A stretch of 64,000 nucleotides of DNA from Paenibacillus sedimenti (GCF_014534655.1 NZ_JACVVD010000002.1:434001-498000); one strand, 5' to 3'. Numbered from the stretch's first letter, positions 1-9,121 are shown. Notes: generated from the letters alone by a model not told the origin. Numbers and translations are program-made.

Positions 1-1
1 G

Positions 2-1171
2 CACTTAACGAACAAAGGCTTGCCACAATTAGGCTTGCCTTGGTACTTAGAGAATGCATATGAGCTGATCAATGAAGACGGCGAATGGTATTTGGATCAA
101 TCCAGCGGTGACTTGTATTATAAACCGCTTGCTAATGAAAATATGACAAAAGCAGATACGATCGTTCCAGTAGTGGAGACACTGGTTAGCTTGAAAGGAA
201 CCAGTGCGGATGAGATTGTACATCATATCGGCTTTGATGGGCTTACTTTCGCTTATACCACGTGGTATCAACCCAGCTTGATCGGTCATTCAGATGCTCA
301 AGCCAATGTGACTAAAGAGAAAGTGGAAGGTCTGAAATATCATAAAGAAATGTTGATAGAAGCCAGTTTCGAGGCACAAATGGTCCAAAACATTATCATC
401 GAAGACTGCAGGTTTGAAAAATTGGGCGGAGCCGGCTTGAATCTGACCGAGGGAAGCCAAAACGTTCGCATCAAAGGGAATGTTTTCACTGACATTTCGG
501 GAAGCGGTATTCAAGTCGGTGAACCGGATCGAAATAACCGGGATAATTATAACCCGGAAGACCCGCGCAAGATCATAAAAAACATCGAAGTATCGAACAA
601 CTATATACGCTCGATCGGTATTGATTACCGTTCATCCATCGGAATTTATGGCACCTATACCCAGAATATGGTGATTCGGAACAATGAACTGATCGATCTT
701 CCTTATTCTGCGATTTCACTCGGCTGGGGATGGGGAAGCCTCGACCCCACGTATAGCAAAGAGAATAAGATCGAAAATAATTATATCCATGATGTGATGA
801 AAAAGCTATATGACGGCGGCTCGATCTATACGCAGGGAGCTCAACCGGATTCAACCATTAAAGGCAATTACATTGATAAACAGGTGCATAAAGGCGGTTC
901 CATTTATCCGGACGAAGGAAGCGCGTATTTTACTATTTCTGATAACGTAATAATGAATGTGCCCAGTTGGCTGCAAATATGGGCGAAATCAACTCATGAT
1001 AATAAGGTAACCAATAACTATTCGAATTCAAAAAATTTAACGAATACAGGCACCAATAATATTTTGGATAAAAATCAATTCATAGCGTCCGTCGAAGAGA
1101 ATGAAAATGCTATGAAAATTAAAAATCAAGCAGGATTGGAATTCACGTATCAGCACTTAAGAATGAAGTGA
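2..1171 (+). CDS. Right-handed parallel beta-helix protein (5' end outside window)
   Basis: The frame is open from base 2, so the gene begins upstream; 389 codons are visible. The sequence is a ladder of short beta-strands with Asn-rich turns (IIIEDCRF, NIEVSNNYIRSIG, MVIRNNELIDL, KIENNYIHDV), repeating every 22-30 residues as in pectate-lyase-like and NosD-like beta-helices. The visible N-terminal part (PWYLENAYELI, DLYYKPL) matches the linker that often precedes the helix in secreted carbohydrate-active proteins. No catalytic residue can be assigned, so lyase, hydrolase and epimerase functions all remain possible. A TTG at base 20 has no ribosome binding site and is not the start. The polysaccharide genes downstream suggest a role in making or trimming an extracellular polymer. 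Confidence 0.8.
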   Translation, partial: HLTNKGLPQLGLPWYLENAYELINEDGEWYLDQSSGDLYYKPLANENMTKADTIVPVVETLVSLKGTSADEIVHHIGFDGLTFAYTTWYQPSLIGHSDAQANVTKEKVEGLKYHKEMLIEASFEAQMVQNIIIEDCRFEKLGGAGLNLTEGSQNVRIKGNVFTDISGSGIQVGEPDRNNRDNYNPEDPRKIIKNIEVSNNYIRSIGIDYRSSIGIYGTYTQNMVIRNNELIDLPYSAISLGWGWGSLDPTYSKENKIENNYIHDVMKKLYDGGSIYTQGAQPDSTIKGNYIDKQVHKGGSIYPDEGSAYFTISDNVIMNVPSWLQIWAKSTHDNKVTNNYSNSKNLTNTGTNNILDKNQFIASVEENENAMKIKNQAGLEFTYQHLRMK

Positions 1172-1230
1172 AAAGCGAAGATGGCGTCACTGAAAGCGGA
1201 TGAAAGGAGGCGGTTATTATAACGATCACC

Positions 1231-3705
1231 ATGGCTTACTACATATCCGATTACGGGTTTGGCCATGCTTCGCGAAGTATTGCAATCATTCGAAAATGGT
1301 TGGAGCGGTTTCCCGATTCCCGAATCGTAATCTGCACCTCTTATTCACTGTCATTTCTGAAGCAGTCGCTATCAGGCTTTCCCAATGTTCAGTTCCGGCA
1401 TGTCTTGAATGATTTTGGATACATTTTGTATCACGATTCATTGGAACCTGACGTGAACCAAATGAACCAAGCATACGATGAATTTGTGAAGCGTGCGCCG
1501 GAATGTATAGCTGCTGAAACAATTTTTCTACGAGAAGCCGGGATTGATCTGGTTGTAACCGATATTTCACCGTTGCCTTTTTTCAGCGCAGATCATTTGG
1601 GCATACCGAGTATCGGGATATCGAACTTTACCTGGTATACAGCCTATCGCAATATACTTCCTGCGGACAAATTGATGTTCCTGCAGCAGGCCTATCACAA
1701 AATGGACCATTTCTTCGAGCTGGCCGGCAGTAATGAACCGAGATGGGGGCGGCGAAGCAAGCGGTCTTTCGGATTCTTCTGCAGAGAAGTCGATTCAGCC
1801 GAATTGGCGAATATCACGGCTGCAGTCAAGCAAGCTGTAAAAGCGCTCGTTTATGTGGGATTCGGGATGAAAGTCAATCTGGAATCCATGCATTCCTGGA
1901 AGCTATGGGATAACGAGAACGTATCCTTTGTTGTCTCAGGCAGTCATCCGGTCGAGCACCCTAACGTTACCGTCATCCCTTCGGGTTACATTGAAACCCA
2001 ACATTATATCGCGGCGGCTGACTTGATCATCACCAAAGCAGGTTGGTCTACGGCCGGGGAAGCTGTAATGAACAATAAGCCGCTCCTGATCGTTGAAAGA
2101 AATGTGCTTGAGGAAGACAAAAACACCTCGAAATATTTGATCGATCATCTGCATGGGGAATTAATTCAATGGGACCGGCTGGCTGACTTAAACTTGGATC
2201 CCGATACGATCTCTGATATGAAAAATAAGTTTCCAAGACAGAACAGGCATGAAGAAACGGTTGAGAGCATTATTGATTCTATCAAAGAAATTATAGATAC
2301 AAAAAAAACGGAGAAGGAAGTGGGTAACATGAAATTAGTGTTATTATCAGGAGGCTCAGGGAAACGTCTCTGGCCGTTATCGAATGATTCGCGATCCAAA
2401 CAATTTTTGAAAGTGCTTCGCAACGAGGCCGGTGATCTTGAATCGATGGTTCAGCGGGTTTGGGGGCAGGTCGATAAAATCGGTTTGTCCGGATCTGCGT
2501 ACGTGGCTACAGGCAAGGGACAGCTGGATATGATTTATAGTCAATTAGGAGCGGATGCGCCGATTATTATCGAACCGGAACGCAGAGACACATTTCCGGC
2601 GATTGCTCTTGCGGCAACCTATCTCTACTCAATCGTTGGTGTGAGTCTGGGTGAAGTAGTTACGGTACTCCCAGTAGATCCTTACGTTGAAGATGACTTC
2701 TTCGTTCGATTGAAAGATTTAGAGCAAGCTGTACATGACTCATCGGCCGATATCGCACTGATTGGTGTGAAACCAACTTACCCATCTGAGAAGTACGGAT
2801 ACATTGTTCCGGCAGAACCGATTGGTGAAGCGGCCAATGTGGAGTATCAACGAGTAAGCAATTTCAGAGAGAAACCTCGCGAAGACCAAGCGAAACTGCT
2901 CATTGAGCAAGGTGCGCTATGGAATTGCGGGGTTTTTGCTTTTAAGCTGGATTATGTAATGAATCTTCTTATCGAGAAGGGATTGCCGATTCATTATGAC
3001 GAATTGGCGAAGCAGTATCACAAGCTTGCTAAAATCAGCTTCGACTACGAAGTTGTAGAGAAAGCAGAGCGCATTTTCGTACTTCCTTACGATGGATACT
3101 GGAAGGATTTGGGTACTTGGAACACCCTGACTGAAGAAGTGAGCTACAATTTGATGGGCAAAGGCATCATTAGCGACGATTCCCATAATACGCATGTGCT
3201 TAATGAGCTGGAAATTCCGGTAACCGTAATCGGATTATCGAACATTGTTGTAGCGACCAGTGCGGACGGAATTCTCGTTGCCGAGAAATCATCGAGTCCA
3301 AGAATTAAAGACATCATGAAAAATTCCGATCAGCGTCCGATGTACGAGGAGCGAAGATGGGGTTGGTACCGGGTACTAGACTACGGAACTTTGAAAGACG
3401 GCAGTCAGGTGCTGACGAAGAAAATATTCATAAACGCAGGTAAAAACTCAAGCTACCAGCTTCACCACAAACGCAGCGAAGCCTGGACGATCATCGCCGG
3501 AGAGGGCGAGCTTATGCTCAATGATAAACTCATTGAAGTCAAGGCCGGCGATGTGATCCAGATTCCGATTAGAGCACGTCATGCGATCCGGGCGGTAACA
3601 GATCTGGAGTTCATCGAGGTTCAAACCGGGACTGAGCTGATCGAAGAAGACAATATCCGGCTTTACGCCGAGTGGGAAGAAATCGCCCTTCTTGCCGTCA
3701 GGTAG
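1231..3705 (+). CDS. Fusion: MurG-like glycosyltransferase + mannose-1-phosphate guanylyltransferase (ManC type)
   Basis: One uninterrupted 824-codon frame holds two enzymes. Residues 1-355 are a GT-B glycosyltransferase resembling family 28/MurG: N-terminal Gly-rich loop YISDYGFGHASRS and C-terminal donor-site segment ITKAGWSTAGEA. From Met at base 2329 (458 residues) it is a complete ManC/AlgA-type GDP-mannose pyrophosphorylase: LSGGSGKRLWPLS nucleotide loop, KQFLK, FREKP, WNCGVFAF, WKDLGTW, then a type II phosphomannose isomerase cupin (QLHHKRSEAW). The junction carries an SD-like GGAGAAGGAAG before that Met, so the second half may also be made separately. The 5' end is uncertain: AAAGGAGG at 1203-1210 is 20 nt from ATG 1231 but 5 nt from an in-frame ATT at 1216. 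The likely product pathway is a mannose-containing exopolysaccharide or wall glycan. Confidence 0.85.
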   Translation: MAYYISDYGFGHASRSIAIIRKWLERFPDSRIVICTSYSLSFLKQSLSGFPNVQFRHVLNDFGYILYHDSLEPDVNQMNQAYDEFVKRAPECIAAETIFLREAGIDLVVTDISPLPFFSADHLGIPSIGISNFTWYTAYRNILPADKLMFLQQAYHKMDHFFELAGSNEPRWGRRSKRSFGFFCREVDSAELANITAAVKQAVKALVYVGFGMKVNLESMHSWKLWDNENVSFVVSGSHPVEHPNVTVIPSGYIETQHYIAAADLIITKAGWSTAGEAVMNNKPLLIVERNVLEEDKNTSKYLIDHLHGELIQWDRLADLNLDPDTISDMKNKFPRQNRHEETVESIIDSIKEIIDTKKTEKEVGNMKLVLLSGGSGKRLWPLSNDSRSKQFLKVLRNEAGDLESMVQRVWGQVDKIGLSGSAYVATGKGQLDMIYSQLGADAPIIIEPERRDTFPAIALAATYLYSIVGVSLGEVVTVLPVDPYVEDDFFVRLKDLEQAVHDSSADIALIGVKPTYPSEKYGYIVPAEPIGEAANVEYQRVSNFREKPREDQAKLLIEQGALWNCGVFAFKLDYVMNLLIEKGLPIHYDELAKQYHKLAKISFDYEVVEKAERIFVLPYDGYWKDLGTWNTLTEEVSYNLMGKGIISDDSHNTHVLNELEIPVTVIGLSNIVVATSADGILVAEKSSSPRIKDIMKNSDQRPMYEERRWGWYRVLDYGTLKDGSQVLTKKIFINAGKNSSYQLHHKRSEAWTIIAGEGELMLNDKLIEVKAGDVIQIPIRARHAIRAVTDLEFIEVQTGTELIEEDNIRLYAEWEEIALLAVR

Positions 3706-3716
3706 CTGCATAAAAG

Positions 3717-3760
3717 GATCTGTAGATGAGTTGTTGTACTCGTCTGCAGATCTTGTTTTC
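3717..3760 (+). terminator. Intrinsic terminator after the GT-ManC gene
   Basis: A 15-bp stem (GATCTGTAGATGAGT pairing with ACTCGTCTGCAGATC, two G-T pairs) is followed by TTGTTTTC. It lies 11 bp after the stop codon. Confidence 0.7.
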
Positions 3761-3824
3761 GTTTGCGGCGATACGGACGGGCATAGATGGTGGATAGGGT
3801 GGATGTATGAGCAAGGAGGAGTTT

Positions 3825-4574
3825 GTGATCAAACTGAAAGCAGCAGGACTATTGTTTATTGTGGCCGCGTCTATATTTTTGGGGGGCAATTGGTATTATC
3901 AGTCCAATCAGCCGAAAGAAGCGGTGAGTGGGCCGGCATTGTCCATTGTCGATATCATTCGTGATATTCATGTATTCAAGGGCAGCGTTAAGATTTCAAC
4001 GATCGGGAGTAGCGTTACGGCCGGCGCAGGAGTTAGCCATGTCGACAAAAGCTGGAGCTCGATGCTGCGGGATGACTTGACGAAATTGGACGGCAGAATG
4101 AAAATTACGCTGACCAACAATGGGTACAGCGGCTACAGTACGGAGCAAGTTAAGAACAAAGTAGGGGCGGTCATCACTCAAAAACCGGATGTCGTAATCT
4201 TCGAGACGTGTCTGATTAACGACTTCGGACAAGCGCTGCCGATCGAAAAGACACTTGGCAATATATCGACTATTGTCGAAACTTTCCGTAAGGAATTGCC
4301 CGATGTCATCATCATTGTCATGACGCCAAATCCAAGAGTAGATGTAGGTCCCAATTCGCAAGGGCTCGATTTTGAGGATTACGTGAAGAAGACGCGTGAG
4401 TTTGTAACCGAAAAGGGTTGGCTGTTTATCGACATTTATGAAGGATTTAAAGCTCACAATGCCGACTTGAAAGTGGTGCTGAACAAGGATGGCGTACATC
4501 CGACCGAGGCCGGTTATAAGATGTGGTTTGAAATCATGAAGGATGAGTTTACAAAAAAGACTATAATAAAGTAG
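3825..4574 (+). CDS. Membrane-anchored SGNH/GDSL hydrolase
   Basis: A 249-residue esterase-type protein. An N-terminal hydrophobic segment (LLFIVAASIFLGG) acts as anchor or uncleaved signal. The catalytic blocks of the SGNH family are visible: block I GSSVTAGAG with the nucleophilic Ser, the Asn block LINDFGQ, and block V DGVHPTEAGY with the Asp-His pair. The GTG at 3825 is preferred because AAGGAGG (3813-3819) sits 5 nt upstream; that ribosome binding site would lie inside the gene if the ATG at 3807 were used. SGNH proteins in polysaccharide loci often remove or add O-acetyl groups, which fits the neighbourhood, but the substrate is not visible. It is followed after 9 bp by the VanZ gene. 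Confidence 0.8.
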   Translation: MIKLKAAGLLFIVAASIFLGGNWYYQSNQPKEAVSGPALSIVDIIRDIHVFKGSVKISTIGSSVTAGAGVSHVDKSWSSMLRDDLTKLDGRMKITLTNNGYSGYSTEQVKNKVGAVITQKPDVVIFETCLINDFGQALPIEKTLGNISTIVETFRKELPDVIIIVMTPNPRVDVGPNSQGLDFEDYVKKTREFVTEKGWLFIDIYEGFKAHNADLKVVLNKDGVHPTEAGYKMWFEIMKDEFTKKTIIK

Positions 4575-4583
4575 GTAGATCGC

Positions 4584-5108
4584 ATGAGAGCAAATACTAG
4601 GAAGTCCAAAGGGAAAATATACTTGATCGCAGCGCTCATTATGACATGGATGGGGACGATTTATGTATTCTCGTCTCAGTCCTATGATCAACAAAACTTA
4701 AGGCCATGGCTAAAAAGCCGAATACCTAAAGAGTGGACTCATTATTTTAAGGATGTTAAATTTACATACGAGGGCACGATGATCAATGTAAGGCAAAACG
4801 GGGTATCGGAACTTGTTGAGTTTGTAATCAGAAAGCTGGCGCATGTCGTAGAATACGCCTTTTTTGGGCTCTTGGTTTACTTGCTTCTCAATTTACTTTT
4901 GAAAAAACGCCCGTTCTTAGTGTTTATGATTACTATGAGCCTATGCCTGATTTTTGCCGCGGCGGATGAATATCACCAGCGCTTCGTGTTTAGCAGAACT
5001 CCAAAAATGGGAGATATTATAATAGATGGTGTGGGTGTGGTAATTGGCGCGTCATTAGCAGCTGCTATTGTAGCAATTCGTAGAAGAATTCGAGCAAATA
5101 AGGAATAA
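4584..5108 (+). CDS. VanZ-family membrane protein
   Basis: A 174-residue polytopic protein with hydrophobic segments near residues 12-30, 75-100, 110-125 and 140-165. It carries the VanZ signature ADEYHQRFVFSRTPKMGD followed by IIIDGVGVVIG. VanZ itself gives low-level teicoplanin resistance; most family members are uncharacterised envelope proteins. The 9-bp gap from the SGNH hydrolase suggests one transcript. The ribosome binding site TAGGTAG is modest. Confidence 0.85.
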   Translation: MRANTRKSKGKIYLIAALIMTWMGTIYVFSSQSYDQQNLRPWLKSRIPKEWTHYFKDVKFTYEGTMINVRQNGVSELVEFVIRKLAHVVEYAFFGLLVYLLLNLLLKKRPFLVFMITMSLCLIFAAADEYHQRFVFSRTPKMGDIIIDGVGVVIGASLAAAIVAIRRRIRANKE

Positions 5109-5112
5109 CCCC

Positions 5113-5141
5113 TTGATTTGTTACATATTGTAACATATAAT
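5113..5141 (+). promoter_or_regulatory. Sigma-A promoter with a GlnR/TnrA-type box filling the spacer
   Basis: The -35 TTGATT (5113-5118) and -10 TATAAT (5136-5141) are separated by 17 bp. Those 17 bp are the palindrome TGTTACATATTGTAACA, which fits the published GlnR/TnrA consensus TGTNAN7TNACA at every fixed position. An extra half-site TGTAACA lies at 5159-5165. A bound regulator would block the promoter core, implying repression. Confidence 0.7.
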
Positions 5142-5204
5142 GTTTAATGTATACATTATGTAACAATGTGCGACATTACGCAACGAAAACAAGGGGGAAT
5201 AGAT

Positions 5205-5420
5205 GTGGATGCTTTTGAAACAGTATATTGTGTGGGGTGTAATTCAATTGTAAGTAAATTCCACGCCGAATGCGTATTTAAAACAGGTTATTATAAAGTA
5301 AAAATTCCGCTGGCTCACTGTAAGTCATGCGCTCATAAGGATTGTCAGAAAGAAAATATTCTGATGGACTCACCGACCGGCTATATGAATTATAGGGTTG
5401 ATCTGCCGCTTTTGGCGTAA
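5205..5420 (+). CDS. Small Cys-rich protein of unknown function
   Basis: A 71-residue protein starting at GTG 5205, which has AAGGGGG (5190-5196) 8 nt upstream; an ATG at 5166 in the same frame has no ribosome binding site. It contains a CVGC pair near residue 8, a single Cys in HAECVF, and a CKSCAHKDC cluster near residue 45, so it could bind zinc or form disulphides. No signal peptide or membrane segment is visible. I do not recognise the family. Its promoter carries a GlnR/TnrA-type box, which suggests control by nitrogen status. It is monocistronic: a hairpin follows and the next gene is convergent. Confidence 0.65.
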   Translation: MDAFETVYCVGCNSIVSKFHAECVFKTGYYKVKIPLAHCKSCAHKDCQKENILMDSPTGYMNYRVDLPLLA

Positions 5421-5436
5421 GATCAACTTAAATAAT

Positions 5437-5468
5437 CCCCAGAAATGGAAGCGCTATCATTTCTGGGG
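5437..5468. terminator. Hairpin between convergent genes
   Basis: Perfect 11-bp stem CCCCAGAAATG / CATTTCTGGGG. There is no good T-tract on either side, so termination is probable rather than certain. Confidence 0.45.
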
Positions 5469-5514
5469 AGAGCTTGCTTCCAAACATGTACATTTGGAAC
5501 AGCTCTGAGTTTGA

Positions 5515-7173
5515 TTATTTAAACAGGATCATGCCGTCAAATTGAACGTCAAAATGGATCAAAGCGCCGTCAGGCGCATTCAGTTTACTTTGAACCTGAA
5601 GATGTTTTCCGTTCATACGCGGGGATAATATCTCTATGTTACCGTATTGCTCACCGCCAAGCTTTGAAGAGGTTAAGACAGATCCATTCCAAATGATCTT
5701 GTACATCTGACTTGTATGCACCATATTATGCTTCGTAACAACTGACAAGATCCCATCTGCGGAAGAACCTAATGAGAATGTATTCAATAATGGTGTATAA
5801 CCTGAACTGATTTTGGCCTGCATACTAGTCCCACTATCTCTAATGTTGACCGGTACTGTGAAGGAGCTGCCGTAACCGATATCTCCGGTTTTATTACCCT
5901 GGAACGAATTGCCGGAGATCATCCAGCTGTTTCCCGACGAATACATATAAAGTCCGAATCCGCCGTTGTTCCTCGTCGTATTACTCGTCAAACGCAGGTT
6001 GTCCTGTTTGCCCCCGACGAGAATTCCATGCCCTGTATTATTTGTTACGATATTCTCCGATACGACCAGATTCGCTGTCCCTTGAGCAACAATTTTCATG
6101 CCTCCACCAGTGTTATTGCTAACCGTATTGCCGGTAATCACTGTATTGCTCGCTGAATTGTTAGGGTCGATTTCCAAATGAATACCGTAATCCGTGGCGT
6201 TATATATAGAGTTTCCGGAAATTGTTATGTAATCACCATCAAGTACAAAAATACCTGAATTAAGTCCGTTATCGGGGTTGCTCTTCACACCGTTGATAAC
6301 GTTGCCGACGATCGATATGTTTTTGGCATTATCTTCAATGTGAATCCCCTCATAGCGTACGTTTTCAATGGTATTGCCGATTATTGTTACATCCGTGGCG
6401 CCTGCAATACCGATTCCAAAACCGCTCGACAAGCCGCTTCCGTACTCGGGAGGCACCGAAATGTGGTTGTTCGCGATCACGATGTTGCTGGCCTTCACCG
6501 TTTCAGGTCCGCCGGGATGGTTGATTTCGATCGCATCAGCGTAAATACCCGCGAAATTGTTCTCGACAATCCGCAAATCCTTTAAATTATTGGCATTGCG
6601 GTTAGTCAAAACCCCATATCCGACCTCTTTAAATTCATTGTTGGCTACGATCACCTGACTAATATCAGCGGCATTGATATTGACCGCCTGCGCTCTGGAA
6701 CCGGTGAATGTATTGCTGCGGATTTCGATGTTTGATGATCCGTTAGCGATATCGATCATCATGCTGTCCGACATGCTTAAATTTTCCAGCCAAAGGCCTT
6801 CTATTGTAATATTGTTTTGTCTTGCCATGATCATTAGTACGGTATAGCCGAGTCCGCCGTCTGTCTTCGATATTTTGGCTGAATATCCGACAAGGTTCGT
6901 ATTATTGTAGATATACAGGTTTCTTGTCGTTTTATAAGTTCCTTTTGGAAAGAAGACCGTTCCGCCGCCGGCATTTTTGGCTTGATCGAGCGCCTTCTGA
7001 ATGGCTAGGCTGTCATCTGCAATGCCGTTGCCGATTGCTCCGTACTTGGCATCCATCACATTATACATCGATTTTATTTCTTCCACTGTCGCCGGTATCG
7101 CTGCGATCGACGCATGAGGACACAGGCACCACAAAAGCCCTAGACATAATAACTGACTAACAATTCGTTTCAC
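5515..7173 (-). CDS. Secreted right-handed parallel beta-helix (pectate-lyase-like) protein
   Basis: 552 residues. A signal peptide (IVSQLLCLGLLWCL, cleavage after SIAA) is followed by the entry motif of the pectate-lyase superfamily fold, DAKYGAIGNGIADDSLAIQKALDQA and GGTVFFPKGTY, then about 15 coils of N-x-I type (VIANNHISV, IIGNTIENV, SIVGNVINGV, TISGNSIYNA). A smaller beta-rich C-terminal domain follows from about residue 430. GTG 7173 is chosen because AAAGGAG is 7 nt before it but only 1 nt before the ATG two codons upstream. It is probably extracellular and acts on a polysaccharide; no catalytic residues are assignable. It faces the VanZ cluster convergently. Confidence 0.82.
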   Translation of the reverse strand: MKRIVSQLLCLGLLWCLCPHASIAAIPATVEEIKSMYNVMDAKYGAIGNGIADDSLAIQKALDQAKNAGGGTVFFPKGTYKTTRNLYIYNNTNLVGYSAKISKTDGGLGYTVLMIMARQNNITIEGLWLENLSMSDSMMIDIANGSSNIEIRSNTFTGSRAQAVNINAADISQVIVANNEFKEVGYGVLTNRNANNLKDLRIVENNFAGIYADAIEINHPGGPETVKASNIVIANNHISVPPEYGSGLSSGFGIGIAGATDVTIIGNTIENVRYEGIHIEDNAKNISIVGNVINGVKSNPDNGLNSGIFVLDGDYITISGNSIYNATDYGIHLEIDPNNSASNTVITGNTVSNNTGGGMKIVAQGTANLVVSENIVTNNTGHGILVGGKQDNLRLTSNTTRNNGGFGLYMYSSGNSWMISGNSFQGNKTGDIGYGSSFTVPVNIRDSGTSMQAKISSGYTPLLNTFSLGSSADGILSVVTKHNMVHTSQMYKIIWNGSVLTSSKLGGEQYGNIEILSPRMNGKHLQVQSKLNAPDGALIHFDVQFDGMILFK

Positions 7174-7361
7174 AATCATTCTCCTTTAAGCGAGTACTTG
7201 TTAGAACCAATATAAGTGCATGGCCTCCTTCATATTATTGCAAAATTTGAGGGAAATATCGGAAATCCAACAATATCACCTATGAAATCCTCTATTTTAG
7301 CTTAACAGATTTTGCTAGATAATGGAATGAATTGTCGGACCTATATAGACGGTTATGATAC

Positions 7362-7407
7362 AAAAAAAGCCGCTCCATATAGTCCATTGGACTCGTCTGG
7401 AACAGCT
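7362..7407 (-). terminator. Terminator of the DUF2621 gene
   Basis: Stem AGCCGCTCCA / TGGAACAGCT with two G-T pairs, followed on the minus strand by seven T residues, immediately after the stop codon at 7417. Confidence 0.75.
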
Positions 7408-7416
7408 GTCATTTCA

Positions 7417-7845
7417 TCAATTTAATAGATGCTTGTATGCGCTGTAATCGATCTGATGCTTATCCAGGAAATTGGTCAAGCTCCTGTAATCCCTACGAGG
7501 TGTTGCCAGAATGTAACCTTTGATGCAGTGTTCCCGTGTCACTTCGGTAGCCGACTCCTCCAATGCAACTTCACCGATCTTAGCGGCGATGGAATGCTTG
7601 GCGATATCACGAAATGCTGCTGGCACAGGGGAAACAAGCTGATCGAGAAATGCTTTCGAATCATCGGTCCATAAGTGACGAGAAGACTCGACATAGTGGT
7701 TCTGCCAGTCAAGCTTTGACTTACCGTCTTCTTTTGGCAGCACCTTGAGAAATTTGCGGAACATAAAATAACCGCCTACCGACATGAAAAACAGCAGGAC
7801 GAACACCCAAAAAATGATAAACCACATGAAAGCGGAATTGCTCAT
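7417..7845 (-). CDS. DUF2621 family membrane protein
   Basis: 142 residues with one N-terminal membrane segment (FIIFWVFVLLFFMSVGGYFMF) and a cytosolic helical domain. The domain contains conserved-looking patches PVPAAFRDIAKHSIAAKIGEV and REHCIKGYILATPRRDY, typical of DUF2621 proteins of Bacilli (YneK-like). The function is unknown. ATG 7845 is chosen because GAGGTG is 9 nt upstream; the frame extends further but without a ribosome binding site. It is divergent from nfo with a 119-bp shared upstream region. Confidence 0.78.
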   Translation of the reverse strand: MSNSAFMWFIIFWVFVLLFFMSVGGYFMFRKFLKVLPKEDGKSKLDWQNHYVESSRHLWTDDSKAFLDQLVSPVPAAFRDIAKHSIAAKIGEVALEESATEVTREHCIKGYILATPRRDYRSLTNFLDKHQIDYSAYKHLLN

Positions 7846-7964
7846 TGTTAATTTCACCTCTATAACGATCATTACCAAATTAAATTATATCTCATTTCTA
7901 GATTTCTTGCGACTTTCTTAGTAAAATAGACAAAGAACTGATCAAATGTAAAGGAGCTAGAAAC

Positions 7965-9089
7965 ATGCCGAAAATTGGATCGCACGTTTCGTTCTCGGAT
8001 AAAGGGCTGTTGAATGCAGCCGAGGAAGCCGTTTCCTACGGTTCTTCCACATTTATGATTTACACGGGCGCACCGCAAAATACCCGGCGCAAGCCGATTG
8101 AGTCCCAATACATCGAAGAGGGCAAGACATTGATGGACAAGCATGGAATTGACGAGATAATCGTACATGCTCCTTATATCATTAATCTGGGATCTTACAA
8201 AGAGGATACTTTTGAGCTTGCTGTGAATTTCCTTCAAGAAGAAATCCGCCGTACCGATTATCTTGGAGTGCGCAATATCGTTCTTCACCCTGGCGCATAC
8301 ACGGACAAGGATGCTGAATACGGGGTGAACCGCATTGCGGAAGGGCTCAATGAAGTTCTAGCAGGGACGAAAGATACGAAAGTGAACATTGCACTGGAGA
8401 CCATGGCAGGCAAAGGCTCGGAAGTGGGCAGAAGCTTCGAGGAGATTGCCGCTATTATCGAGAAAGTAGAAGATAACGGCAGATTGACCGTATGTCTGGA
8501 TACTTGCCACGTACACGATGCCGGTTACGACATCATTAATGATCTCGACGGTGTTTTGGATCATTTTGATCGCGTAGTAGGTTTAGATCGCATTGCGGTT
8601 ATCCACCTGAACGACAGTAAAAATCCGCGGGGAGCCTCTAAGGACCGCCATGCCCCTGTAGGTTCCGGTTGGATCGGTTATGAAGCCATGAACAATGTCG
8701 TTCATCACGACAAGCTTAAACATTTGCCGATGATCCTGGAGACGCCTTGGATTGGCAAGGAAGATAAAACGCAGCGTCCGATGTACGAAGCGGAGATTGC
8801 ACTGCTCTCCCGTAATTTGAACGGGCGTTTCGGCGATGATTTTCTTGATCATGTTGAGCGCATCGATCATTTGCTCACAAAGAAAGACATTCATCACCGC
8901 GACTTTATTTTAAATACATGGGATCTGCTGAAAACGGACGCCAAAGCCAAGAAAACGGACGGCAGAGAGCCGATGGAACGATTATATGATTTGCTTCACG
9001 AAGAGCGGTTATTCCCAGATCTTAGCGAGGAACAAATCAATCAAAGGCTGACTGTTTGGCTGGCCGGTAAAAACGCCTTGAAGAAGTAA
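7965..9089 (+). CDS. nfo: Endonuclease IV (apurinic/apyrimidinic endonuclease) with C-terminal extension
   Basis: Cleaves DNA 5' to abasic sites in base-excision repair. The TIM-barrel zinc-binding motifs are present: [79 protein letters not shown] and ILETPW. Bacterial Nfo is usually 280-300 residues; this one has 374, with about 80 extra helical residues after the barrel (from about 290, ending in [10 protein letters not shown]). AAAGGAG precedes the ATG by 9 nt. In B. subtilis the homologue (YqfS) is forespore-expressed; no sigma-G promoter could be confirmed here. Confidence 0.93.
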   Translation: MPKIGSHVSFSDKGLLNAAEEAVSYGSSTFMIYTGAPQNTRRKPIESQYIEEGKTLMDKHGIDEIIVHAPYIINLGSYKEDTFELAVNFLQEEIRRTDYLGVRNIVLHPGAYTDKDAEYGVNRIAEGLNEVLAGTKDTKVNIALETMAGKGSEVGRSFEEIAAIIEKVEDNGRLTVCLDTCHVHDAGYDIINDLDGVLDHFDRVVGLDRIAVIHLNDSKNPRGASKDRHAPVGSGWIGYEAMNNVVHHDKLKHLPMILETPWIGKEDKTQRPMYEAEIALLSRNLNGRFGDDFLDHVERIDHLLTKKDIHHRDFILNTWDLLKTDAKAKKTDGREPMERLYDLLHEERLFPDLSEEQINQRLTVWLAGKNALKK

Positions 9090-9121
9090 CAAGTTCGGAT
9101 AGATAACGGGGGATTATAGAA

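Noticed and set aside
3996..4694. 232-codon minus-strand ORF across the SGNH and VanZ genes
   Set aside because: Runs antisense through two well-supported genes, with no domain and no ribosome binding site.
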